Source: Apostichopus japonicus (taxonomy: Eukaryota; Echinodermata; Holothuroidea; Aspidochirotida; Stichopodidae). From it: 64,000 nt of DNA. The notes beneath the pieces were generated by a model. That model was not told where the DNA came from, ran no database searches, and saw only the letters and a program-made list of their open reading frames with translations. Position 1 is the stretch's first letter. Each line of letters starts with the position of its first letter. The translations under genes and the position numbers were made by a program. This document shows positions 1-13,408 of this stretch, one piece after another. The stretch lies in contig NC_092580.1 of the NCBI RefSeq assembly GCF_037975245.1, forward strand, positions 10,941,501 to 11,005,500, given 5' to 3'.

Positions 1-243
1 AATTCTCAAAAAAGAAAATATGAAAGGGCAAATAACCTGTAAAAGATTAAATTTAAGCATACTACAGTACCCAAATAGAAAGCAATACAGTAGCATGTAC
101 ATGAAGCATACTACATAATACTACAGTAGTGCATAGATGATATACAGTGTATTTGCATATGACTTTGGTCTTCAACTCTTGAGTACTATGGCCAGGAATC
201 ACACACAACCTAGTACTTTTAGAGACTCTTTCACTTTGCCCCA

Positions 244-300
244 ACACACGAAGTAAACAATAATAACGATAATCATGTAGGTTTATATAGCGCCACTCCA
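244..300 (-). mobile_element. 3' tail of a SINE or CR1/L2-like LINE (fragment)
   Basis: On the minus strand the sequence reads TGGCGCTATATAAACC then an ATTATCGTTATTATTG tail. The GGCGCTATATAAA plus ATT-repeat ending is typical of CR1/L2-type retroelements and the SINEs they mobilise. Only the end is recognisable. Confidence 0.4.
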
Positions 301-719
301 AGAAACGAGTAAATACCAAAAGATGAACAACGACTCAGTCGAGCAAACATTGAATAATAATGTATGCACAGCCTGGCACACACTGACTCTCAAAACGTGT
401 CATAACTTCAGGACCACTTGGTATGATCTGGAGAGAGGGCAGCAGACTTTCTCTTCACAGCAGCAGAATTGCGAGGGTTATGAAAGCCTCTTCTTCCTCC
501 TACTTCATTGGAGGTTACATGGAACTGACATTGTGATGGATTAAACCGTGGAGACCCACAAAGCAGTGATACTGACGACAGTGATAACTGTGTTCCTGTG
601 GGACGTCCTGCCTGTGATCGGATGGCGATCAGATCGTCTTCAGGTCAGATCTGATTATGAGTTTGCACAGGGTGATCGTAATTGACCCCTCAACAGTTTG
701 TGCACGCTGTAGTAAACAC

Positions 720-1290
720 AGTCTACACAGGTAATCCCAATCTGCTCCTCTCACCTTGAAAACTGACCAGGGAATGATCATGATCACAACCCCCACCCCC
801 TGCCCAGCCCTCCCCCAGTCAGATCATAACCAAACTATCCGTGTGGACACACACGTAATCGCAATCTGCCCTCCAGACCTTCGGTGAGGGGACCAGAGAA
901 TGGATCATGATCACAAGCACACAGTAGGATTGTATAAACAAAACTCTACATGTGAAGACACACATAATCACAATCTGTTCCGCCCATCTTGACTATGTAC
1001 AGTACAAAGGGAATAATAATGATCAGAGCCCCCCGGCCACCCCCCCTCGCCAGACCTTTGGTTAGGGGACCAGAGAATGAATCATGATCCCAAGCACACA
1101 GTACCGGATCGTATAAACTAAACTCTACATGTGAAGACACATGTAATCACAATCTGTTCCTCCCATCTTGACTATGTACCAGGGGGAATGATAATGACGG
1201 GAACCCCCCCCTAGTCCCATCGTAACTCAAGGCTCTATGGAACACACACGTTATCACAATCTGCTCTGTTATATCTTCATTACAGTCCAG
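720..1290. repeat. Degenerate tandem array, period about 178 bp with sub-repeats
   Basis: The phrase GTAATC-CAATCTG with variants recurs near 730, 855, 965, 1143 and 1250. A longer block (ACCAGAGAATG, then ATCATGATC and CAAGCACACAGTA) is repeated at about 890 and 1069, a period of about 178 bases. Units are diverged and separated by C-rich stretches. Confidence 0.75.
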
Positions 1291-1299
1291 GAAATAATC

Positions 1300-2732
1300 A
1301 CGGAGACAGGATTGCTGGACATTATATCGGTATCATGGAACTTAAAATCTCCCTAGCTTGGGAACTTATTAGCCCCCCCAAAAAAAACTTATCTGTCTCA
1401 ATGCTACTACAGCACTCTGCCATCTACAATTAGTTACCTAAACTTAAAGTATAGGAATACAGTAAGTCAAATTTTAGCACTGTCTTTGTTGATCACCATC
1501 TAGAACAGAACGTGATACAGATATTTCGAAACTCCCTGCATGTGTTCATTGCACAAGCAACTGTAGTTACAGTGTTGTACCTGTTTGACTCTACTTCTGC
1601 ACTTTCCCATCTAACTACAGAAGTCTATCGATCACAACCTCAAACAGAAGGTTTCTTCCACTTTTGTGATGGATTTTCCTGATCCTTTAGGATTTGTTGT
1701 TGTAGTCAACTGAAGTCTGGAATGCCTAGTGCTACAGTATAGGTATCGGACCACAGTAAAGGTATCGGACCACAATGAGTAGTGCAAGTCCGCCTGAAAG
1801 GGTAACCCTTGCTGGACAATACCTTTAAGTGACCGACTGTATTTTAATTTTTGGGCATTTTCCGATTCATCATCATTCTTTTTGAATTTTGATGGTTGCA
1901 TGCTGAAGAGGACGCAATAAACTATACTGATGGTCTAAAAATCTTGAGGACTGAAGGTGATTTTAAGGCATTTTAGAAAATCTTGGGTGAAACAAGAAGC
2001 ACTTAATTTGGAGAACATCATTGTTTGGATGTGAAAATAATTGGTGATGCTCATTCATAGATACCTCAAAGTCTAAGGTATCCCAAAATGCTTTGTACAG
2101 CTGTACACTTGTACTTTTTTATGTGTGGAGCAAATCACAGTTACGGTGAAAGTTAACTGCTGATAGTCATTTTGGTGATGATTTCCAATATCACAATTTG
2201 ATAATTTTGTCAGACTGCCTTCATCTTTGTTTGCCAATCAACATTCCATCGCTCCATTTGGTTGATATACATGCACATTCGGGGAAATGTGGGAAGAGAT
2301 CAAACTCGAAAAGCAAAAAAACAAAAAGTAAAATACTTGAGATTGACAAACGAAAAAGTTATTTGAAGTACTGGTAGCCTGGAAAATAAAGAGGCCCATA
2401 TTGCTGTAAGTTCAATGCATGGAGTACGAAACTAACTATATTGGTTAACAAATTACAATGTATGTGCACAACGTAGCTACAGCGTGTATACTCTTGTACT
2501 TGTTGTTTCATCCAAAACTGGAAGGGTTACCTGCGTACGTTCTTTTGATGACTTGGTCATCCATCAAGAAAAGACACCAATAAACAAATGTAATTATCTA
2601 GTATAGCGGCAGTTTACAAAACGCATTGAAGAATGTGTAAAGTACCAATTAAAACATCAGGCCTACCACTGTTAGATGACTTTTTGGAGAAACCAACAGA
2701 GCTGCAACATGTTGTTTCAAATGCTGCATAGT
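1300..2732. other. Intergenic, no gene seen
   Basis: AT-rich single-copy sequence with one short tandem duplication (1733-1775). Open frames are short and on random strands. Confidence 0.6.
1733..1775. repeat. Short tandem duplication
   Basis: AGGTATCGGACCACA occurs twice, about 20 bases apart. Confidence 0.7.
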
Positions 2733-3599
2733 TGGGCAATCCTATGTTTTAGCAGTCTAAATTATTTCACAATCAAAACCTACTACATTTTAGGGGCCTA
2801 AATTATTATAATGTGTAATCATGTTTTAGTGCTTTATATTATTGGAGACAAGTTAGAGTGGCAGGACAGTTCGTAGAAAGAGCTTTTTTGTGGAATATGG
2901 CTCGAAATGGCGTGAACACCGTTCTGTCAACCGCTCCCCCCCCCTCCCCGTCAGTGGCGTTCAAGCCATTCTCCAGGATTCTGAGGGGAGAGGGGTTGAC
3001 TGATGCATCAGCCAAGCGCGCAGCCCTATATTTCATGAAAAATGCAGTATCGTTGACAGTGCATAACCTTTAGGAGTGGTTTAAGGGGAGGGGTGACCCC
3101 TCCCGTTTGGCAAAAAAATGCAATTTACAGGTATCCAGATGCAAAATGGTGTAATATTGGTACGTTTCCCCAATTAAACTAGTGGCTTTCTCGCATCCTT
3201 TTTTCTTGGCAAAAACAGAGATATTACATGGGAATGGTTATCTAGGAGAAGGTAACCTGGGGGAGGGGTCCGAACCCCCCACTAAATTTGCCACTGGATT
3301 GGAGTGTTGAAACTCTAATTGAAATTCAAATTAGTTGCAAGATAGCAAGATTAATACCATCCACCCCACACCCCTAGCCCTGTGTATATGCCCCTGTACT
3401 GCGAGTAGTCACTAAAATATGCATCACAGGCTGTTACATGTATAAATATTTTAGACCCCTAAAATGTAGTAGGTTTTGACTAGGAATAATTTAGGCCGCC
3501 AAAATATACATGTACATAATATGGACCCCGGTGTACTAGGTTTTAGGCCCATACAAATTTTGGGAAATAATTTAGGCCGCTTAAACAAAGGATTGCCCA
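2733..3599. mobile_element. Terminal-inverted-repeat element
   Basis: TGGGCAATCC at 2733 recurs inverted at 3590-3599. The inverted similarity extends through TAAATTATTTC to the block CAAAACCTACTACATTTTAG (2754-2814, inverted at 3440-3497). The right arm carries an extra internal segment. The interior has no convincing frame. Superfamily and target duplication are not clear. Confidence 0.6.
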
Positions 3600-4839
3600 T
3601 ACTCATTGTATATAACACCAAATCGGGTGGTTTTGCAAGCATATTTGCTATGGTACTAACACTAGCCTACCTAATTTAGTATGTAAAAGCACGTGCGCAA
3701 ATAAGGAAATAGTAAAAGTAAACGAAGCCTACACGTAATAAAAAGAGACACAGCCAAATATAATCAACCCAATATCTAAAAGTACGCAATATTATAACCA
3801 GTGGCGGTAGCCCTGATCGTATTTTCTCCATTATCTATATTCTTAGTCTTACCATTGGTGACATATCGGTTCTTTCAACAACCCATGTTGTATTTGAAGA
3901 ATCCGCTGCTTTGTACGGTACCATTGGAGTATCAACATGGTTGCGATTATGTTCGTAGCCGAGATCGCTAGATTGGGCCATTTTCTGTACAACAAATCTA
4001 ATACTTTCCAACGATTGTCGTAAAAATGCGATAACCTCGAACCGGTGATGAGAACTAACTCGAATGTAACTTGAAGAAGTCGACGAAAAGCCTGTTTTTT
4101 AGAGCATAGGGTTATACCCAAATTTCACACCACTTTTTCACATACACGGTCGATTTTATACTATCATTATTGTTTATTTCTTGTACACACACTCGTACTC
4201 GTTACCCGCCATGTGTGTTTCGCGCTAAGTAGGCTGGACCATTCACACGGTGATGAGAAATGACATTTCTGCAGGCTAGATAATATATTTTCAATACTAC
4301 TTTCACGGGATTGATATCCATTATCGACAACTATTTTATCTACATATTTTATTGCAAAAATATATGTTAGTAAATTTGAGATTTGACGTATATCATCTAT
4401 ATACAAATACGTATTTTTTTATTGTAACACCTATTAGCAAGTCGTGTAGGCCGACCTGCGACCTGCTTTCGAAATAATGAATGATGCATGACCGGTGCAT
4501 GCATGCTGCAGTAGTAACAGTTTGATTACCACCGCAAAAGCAGACGTAACAAGTGACCAATAACAGCAGCTCTTGGTTTCATTCATAACATTTAGCATGG
4601 AATCCTCGGTAGGCCAGGTAAACATTAATGTGAAGTTACTACGATATTTCTACAAGCATGGCAATTTAACGAATTAAAAGAAAGTTAAAAGATCTTCTTC
4701 GCAATTTGTTACCACCAGTAAAAGTGTAATGCCACAATTTTTTGCTAATTAATTGACCCTAAATTCGTCACTTCCCAACACGCCAAGGAGACATGTATAT
4801 GATAGCTGATGACTATGGAACGCGAAAAGGGTCAACGTG
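3600..4839. other. Intergenic, no gene seen
   Basis: Single-copy sequence. A hAT-like end, CAGTGGCGGTAGCCC, is visible at about 3799 but no partner end or target duplication was found. Minus-strand frames of 60-90 codons lack any family signal. Confidence 0.55.
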
Positions 4840-5440
4840 AGGCGCCGTCCACTCTGAGATGGCCGTCCACTCTGAGATGGCCGTTCACCAGGCGCGTAGC
4901 CAAGGGGGGGGGCGAAGGGGGCAGCCGCCCCCCCCCCCTTGAGCATATTTTTTATATTTTTTTAATGTTTTTATGATATCGCTAGTATTTTCAAAAGAGA
5001 AAATGCTAAGATGCAACTTACAAGGCCTAGGAAGTGCCGTTTCCAGCGATCTGGGAGGCATTCTTAGCCAAAATTTTCTTGTACGCTTCGCCCCAATCAT
5101 GGTGGCGCTACGCTTAGATAGTTTGCAATGCCAAATCTACAGTTTCGCCCTTCCCTTGGCAAATTCCTGGCTACGCGCCTGCCGTTCACTCAGATATCGC
5201 CGTTCAAATGCAAGCAGCCGCGTCCACTCAGAAATCGCCGTTTAACGTGAGGACGCCGTCCACTTAGAGATGGTCGTTGATACACAGACCGTCTACTCAG
5301 AGATTGCCGCGCAAACACAGCCAACCTTTCGGGAACCGTCCATTCGGAAACGGTCTTGACTTAGAAACCGTCGCGACTTAGAAATGGTCGTGATTCAGAA
5401 ATCGTCCATTCAGAGATCGTTCACTCAGAGATGGTCATCC
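4840..5440. repeat. Minisatellite, split by a hAT MITE
   Basis: Units of the type GCCGTCCACTCTGAGATG (about 18-22 bases) run from about 4840 to 4888 and resume from 5182 to about 5436 with more divergence. The element 4889-5181 separates the two parts. Confidence 0.78.
4889..5181. mobile_element. 293-bp hAT-type MITE with 8-bp target duplication (copy 1)
   Basis: The ends are CAGGCGCGTAGCCA and its inverse complement (14-bp terminal inverted repeats). They are flanked by a perfect direct repeat CCGTTCAC at 4881-4888 and 5182-5189. Eight-base duplications with CAG-type ends are the mark of hAT transposition. There is no coding capacity. It sits inside a minisatellite whose unit resumes on the other side, which dates the insertion after the array. 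A second copy of the same length is at 42540-42832. Confidence 0.88.
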
Positions 5441-6218
5441 CATTTGAGTGACAGCCAAACTTGTATACTATATCGTGGGGCGGGCGGACGTGAACTTTTC
5501 AATCACAGAGTCGAGTTGCGTCGACCGCTCGCACTCGACACTCGTACTCGTTCATTGAATTTTCAATTACAAATTAAAATCGATGAACACGATGATATAC
5601 AACTCGAGGAATTTGTGAAATCGGTTTCAGCAACAAAAGAATGGTAGATTTGCTTGATTGCAGTGAATCAACTGTTAAAAGAAGGCGTGCTTCTTTAGGC
5701 TTCTGGAAAAAAAGATGGATCTTTCGCAATACAAGACAAGTAATTATAGTATAAGTAAGGAGTGTTTGTGTGGCTTAAAAAGTTGAGTAAAGTATAATTA
5801 ACGTTAGTATGATGAGTGTATGAGTACGGTGCTGGTATTCCTCAGCCTGCGGCCAATCCTTCATACTAGACCTGACCCTAATACTAGGTTGTTTTGACCC
5901 ATTTCATTCAGTATCGGTTCTCAATCTTTGAGAAAGATTTGTGCATGTTGAGCCGACGTACAATTAAGCCCATTAATGCCACCTAAAATAATTTATGATT
6001 ATTAATTCGTGATGACGAGTTGCAATTTTCCCAAAATTGTTAGTACGAATTATTATTTTGCTGTTATGAAAAAGTTCTTCGTTATATTGAAATACCACAA
6101 ATGAAGAATTTTCAACATGCAATTACTCAAAATATTAATACATCATAACGAATTGTAATTTCTTAAAATTATTTTTGACTTGTTAATACAAATTATTTAT
6201 TTTAATGATAATTACGGT

Positions 6219-7304
6219 CAGGCGCGGCGGAACGGAAATATTATTGGGGGGGCTAATGTGTGGAGACTATCTAAGCGGAGCGCCACCATCGGTTGGCGCG
6301 GAGCGTACAAGAAAATTTGGGGTTTTTTTCAAACCCCCAGATGGCCGGAAACGGCACTTCCCGAGTGTTTTATGCTGCGAATACCTGGCCCTAAAATATG
6401 GGTCTCAAGCCTGCAATTTCTCAGATTGCACGTAAAGTCTGTAAAAACATTGTAATTTGTATATTCGATGGTGTTTTAAGAGAGTAGCTATTACTCGTAG
6501 TGTACTCGCAAATACGTTTTTGAGTGTAGTAAGGGCAGTGGCGGGGCTAGGGGTATTGGTCGGGGGGGGCAAGAATGGTCTGTAGGGACGCTTTCGACAC
6601 TATCTAAGCGGAGCGCCACCACAGGTTGGCGCGGAGCGTACAGAAAATTTTTGAGTAAAGATACTCCCGAGATTGCAGGAAATGACCCTTTCCGGGGCCT
6701 TGCTAATTTGCAGATAAACGGAGAATAAATAGGTGTCGTCGCCATTTTGTCGGAAAATACACCGACAGAATATGACAAATGTCAATAGGTATATGAGAGC
6801 GCAATAAAATAGTCAAAAATCGCGAATAAGTAAAAAGTAGTGAAAAGCTGAAAAGGGCGCCAGCAGTCCATTTGAGTCCGTCGGGGGGGGGGGGGCATCC
6901 GCCCCTGACTGTATATATGGACGCTCGATCCGCCACTAAGTAAGGGGATGTTGGAGAACTGGCTGAAATGAGGCAAGTCATTGGCCTAATACGAAGTTGT
7001 GTTACGCTTACCGGTACTCACACTCACTGCTTCTACTTTTCACGGGTCGTGAAGACGCGGTTGGGATGACAATGTGGTCTATAGCCAAGGGACGGGCCGA
7101 GGGTCCCCAGCAATTACTAAAATTATTACACCTATAGAGTATACGTGTGCATCGGACAGATCGACAAGTATGCATTGAAAAATGGGCAGATGTACGTTTC
7201 GGAGCCTTGGTAAATATTGGGGGGGCTAATCAAGCATTTGCCCCCTCAACTTTTTTATTGGGGGGGCTGAGCCCCCCCAAGCCCCCCCGGTTCCGCCGCC
7301 ACTG
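6219..7304. mobile_element. 1.09-kb non-autonomous hAT element
   Basis: The left end is CAGGCGCGGCGGAACGG and the inverse of the right end is CAGTGGCGGCGGAACCG. They are flanked by a perfect 8-bp direct repeat ATTACGGT at 6211-6218 and 7305-7312. The interior shares a core (GACTATCTAAGCGGAGCGCC) with the 293-bp MITEs and with the element nested in it. No transposase frame is visible. Confidence 0.85.
6536..6938. mobile_element. 403-bp hAT element nested inside 6219-7304
   Basis: The ends are CAGTGGCGG and CCGCCACTA, flanked by a perfect 8-bp duplication AGTAAGGG at 6528-6535 and 6939-6946. It carries its own copy of the core found in its host element and a run of 14 G. It inserted after the outer element. 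Confidence 0.82.
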
Positions 7305-8077
7305 ATTACGGTATATAACGTTCCTGAAACAGAGAACAAACACTTACGGTACGGTACAACTATAGAACAACTGTATTTGTATGAAAACTCGTGTCGTTGC
7401 AGTGCACGGTGAAGGTCAAAGTTAGTTGTTGAGTATCAATGGATTCTTTGTTGCTGCAACCCTTTTGAAGTTATTTCGGTCACAAATTAGCCAGTTCGGC
7501 GTTTGGTCCTTTATCGTACACCAAAGCTAGGCTAATTGTGTAATGTTTATTAAACCACTCTAGCTATAGCATGCGCCTGTAATATTAACGAAGAAATGAT
7601 GACTACAACCATCAGAACAATCAGACAAAGCTGTCAATCACGAATCGCGCCTGTTTCGGACGTGACAGAGAATACACAGAGTCCTTGGACACTCCGATTG
7701 GTCAAATTGAACAACATGTTAACGTTATACTGTATCGTCGCCTAGTTAGCGAAATTTTACGAACACACGGTGGTTACACCGAAGGCCTTATGGACGATTT
7801 ATCTAACGAATACAATGAAGGCCTATAGTCTATCATTGCACAAATGTAACACCCTGTCTATTAAAAACTGCTTGGTCGATTTCCTGGCCCTGGTTTATCA
7901 TCATCCAAAATACGCAATGTATGGCATATACACGGCCAACCATATACGCATACGGAGCAGCTACCTGTGGAAACTATAACTACATAACTGTGTGTGTGTA
8001 AAAGTAAGAGGGCCTGACGTTTCGATCCTAGCAGGATCTTCCCTAAAACTAGCCTGCCATTTTTCTATAAAATAGGC

Positions 8078-8294
8078 CGCACTACAATAAATAAGACACC
8101 TGTCATATGGTCATATAATTGTTTTGGATAATCCTCTGTAGATTTGGTCAAATCGCCGTGGACCAAACAAGGGCAAAGCTTGTTTCAGTCAAGTTCAATA
8201 ATAAAAATAAGACTTCGACGATCGTATAAGTACACATGTTGCTTAGAAATCACGTCTCCCCGGGTGACCTTTGTAAGTCATCATTAATTCATCA
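8078..8294. repeat. Dispersed direct repeat, copy 1
   Basis: It begins GCACTACAATAAA and includes ATTGTTTTGGATAATCCTC, CAAGTTCAATAA and GGTGACCTTTGTAAGTCATC. A diverged copy in the same orientation is at 8770-8955, about 690 bases downstream. No terminal repeats or frame are visible. Confidence 0.7.
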
Positions 8295-8769
8295 TTAAGT
8301 CATCATAACTGTGTAGTATATAAATGCCATGCCATTACGGGCAAGGCGCACTACATTAATAACGTTACAAGTGGCTATGTTGCAAGGGCTGAATTAGTAC
8401 AGATTACGCCGTCCTTGCGGGTAAATTAGTAACATTTGTTTCTTGCAACTTTTTTTGCAGGATGTTGTTAACTCAAATGCGTTCAAATGTTACTTGTCTT
8501 GTTTAATTCGAGAATAACGAACTAAAGTAGAGAATTTTACGTATTATTTTGAAGAAGGGTGGTACTCAAGGAGACCTGTTTTCTTTACGTGTGCAGAATT
8601 AACTGTTCGCCGCCACAATTATTCTTTGCAAATCTGGGTCTTGATTTTTTGCCGCGTAGCCAACCTGTGAATTTGAGATTGGTATGAAGAGTGTATGTTC
8701 AGTTGGCATTCGCCAGCCAGCCATGTAGATGATGAAGCGAGCTAGTAATTCCAATATGTAGCGCGCATG

Positions 8770-8955
8770 CGCACTACAATAAAATAGTCTGCCATTAATT
8801 GTTTTGGATAATCCTCCGTAGACCTGGTCAAACGAGCAAAGCTGTTTAGGTCAAGTTCAATTAAAAAAAAAGTCTTCGATGACCGTAAAAGTACACATAT
8901 GTTGCATAGTAATCACGTCTCCCTGCAGGGTGACCTTTGTAAGTCATCATTAATC
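8770..8955. repeat. Dispersed direct repeat, copy 2
   Basis: This is the copy of 8078-8294, with small deletions. Both end just after GTAAGTCATCATTAAT. Confidence 0.7.
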
Positions 8956-10981
<2,026 letters not shown>

Positions 10982-12004
10982 GGTCTAAAAAGAAGCATTA
11001 AAATAGAATACATTGATACATACATTAAGATTTCAAGAAATTCAACAAGTCCAATAATATGTATATTTTAACAATAACCAAAGGAAGGGACGTTATAACA
11101 GCTACGACAATTAACATTTCGATATTCTTATTATAAACCCCAAACAATAAGAAGAGGTAATTTACTCACGTTCGGTTCGTAATCTTCCATAATTATTGTC
11201 CTCAGGTTTTGTTTATCCAATAGAGTCCAAACACTACGATACTGTTGTGGTTATATAAAGTCCTATAGTCAGTCACCTCTCAGATCCTTTAACGTGTCAG
11301 TGCATTTCTTCCTAACACTAAACATATAATAAAGAATCACGCTGTTTTTGTCTAAATGATCCACCTGTTGTAGTATTCCTCAAAATTTGATTGAGCTGTG
11401 CGAAAACTTATACACAAGCAACAAGTATAAGTTTACTGGATCGTGTATACCTTATATACTGACGAATGAATTGTCTATACCTATATATAGACATATGCGA
11501 AGTATATCTTCATTATTTCCAAAATATTCTTCTCTCGTTTAACCACTTGAATGCCGACGCAGATAACCAAAGGACAACATTTGTATGGCTCGCTCATAGA
11601 TATCAATGTCGATCTTTCACAGGTAAACCGGCTTTAATGTCCACAAAATCAAATTCTTGTTAAAAAGTCGATTTAAAAAATAAAAAAAAATAAAAAAATC
11701 TACGGTTGTATGTGAGTGCCATCCAGGTTATATCGAACTCTATACAGCTCTATACAGGGTATATGCTTTGTACTTTATTCTTTTCCGTACATTTGGCGTT
11801 TAAACGTACGGTCTAATCATCCCCGCCCCCCCCCCACTCTGAGTGGCCTCAACCCAACACGAAACGCCCAAATTAAAATATCGTCTCCTCCCTCCCCCCC
11901 CCCCCTCTATCTCTCCCTATCGTCGACCCACTCCTTCACTCCTTCCCGGCACGCACTGTTGAAGTGTCAAATGAAGCTCTTTAGATTACAAGACCATACC
12001 TCAT

Positions 12005-12084
12005 TTTCATGTATAGTATCTTGTAGGTTCACTACTCTATATAGTTTCATGTATAGTATCTTGTAGGTTCACTACTCTATATAG
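12005..12084. repeat. Perfect 40-bp tandem duplication
   Basis: The unit starting TTTCATGTATAGTATCTTG is present twice without change (12005-12044, 12045-12084), which implies a recent duplication. Confidence 0.93.
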
Positions 12085-12184
12085 TATCACTGTCTCCCAC
12101 TCGTGTATGATCACTGTTGTTAAGATACAGAAATAAAATATAATTTGATGCACAAATGTCGTAGGCCAATTCATATATATCTGC

Positions 12185-12297
<113 letters not shown>

Positions 12298-13259
12298 CAT
12301 GCAGAAATTGGAGGAGCACTCAAGAAAATGCGTACGAAATAAAATATTTCAATTCTTTACTTGAAATTACCTCAAATGAATATATATATTCTCTATCATT
12401 GGGTTATATATATATATATAGCGGTTTGGTGACGTACTTTTGACGTCACAGTGTGTCGGAAGTGACAATATCAAATGGAAAATCGCACTTATCCGAGAGT
12501 GTTTTATGAGAATTGAGTTCTAAGTGAGACAGAATAAGTGCTGACGTGATCAGTTAATGTTGCATCCGATTGCCTTTTAAAAACCGGAATAAAATCAATC
12601 CACTGTTCCGCGTCATCGATGGTTGTTGGTATATTGGCTCTCTTATCAAACGACTCGTGTTAGCATTGATTTCTAAGAGCTTTTCTATAATATCAGTAAA
12701 CAGTATTAAAGTGGATTTTATTGTCCTCAGTTGAAAGTGCTCCGAGCAATGGCTATATATATATTGACTGTAATAGCTGATATATCATTTGAGGTGTGGA
12801 GGCGCTGTCTAGAAATGAAAGGATCAAAGCGCTCTACTCATGAGTTCATGCACGGGAATCACGGTGGTGGTTGGGGTGGGGGGGGGGTCCAAGATATCTT
12901 GAAATATACGAAGACTTAACGCTAAATTAAAACATACTGACACTCAGTACAATATTCGGCTATACTAATAGCGTACTCCTCGAAATCAAAAGTGTTTGTT
13001 GTGTTTTTGAAACACATTCTCTCGGATATTGAGTTGTTTGTAACTTGACTGAATCATACAACACGCATAGGCGTACGAGTTGGGGGGGGGGGGAGGGAGG
13101 GGTGCAGAACGCCCCAAAACAAAATTCAGATGACTAAAAATTCGGTCAAAAGTTGTTGCAAACATTCGGGCAGCATCAAGACAAGAAATTCAATTCAAAA
13201 TGAAAGAAAACATTATTGCAAAGGGGTTTACCACACGTTCGCTTGCCCAAGTTTTATTT
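12298..13259. other. Intergenic, no gene seen
   Basis: It contains a full palindromic CRE-type site TGACGTCA at 12441-12448 next to GGAAGTGAC, and G runs near 12880 and 13082. There is no coding exon to go with a promoter. Confidence 0.5.
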
Positions 13260-13408
13260 GATTCTTGCCCTAATTGCTCCCGATTCTTGCCCAAATCGTT
13301 CCCGATTATCCTCCGAATCGTTCCCGATTCTTGCCCGAATCATTCCCGATTCTAGCCGGAATCGTTCCAGATTCTTACCCGAGATCGTCAACGACTCTTG
13401 CCTGAATA
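13260..13408. repeat. Minisatellite, about 22-24 bp units
   Basis: Variants of ATTCTTGCCCGAATCGTTCC repeat about six times. A frame stays open across it (13216-13641), but it is rich in repeat-derived Asn-Arg-Ser-Arg and I do not call it a gene. Confidence 0.85.

Noticed and set aside
2895-3295. hAT element between CAGTGGCG (about 2953) and TGCCACTG (about 3294)
   Set aside because: Only seven terminal bases match and the 8-bp flanks differ.
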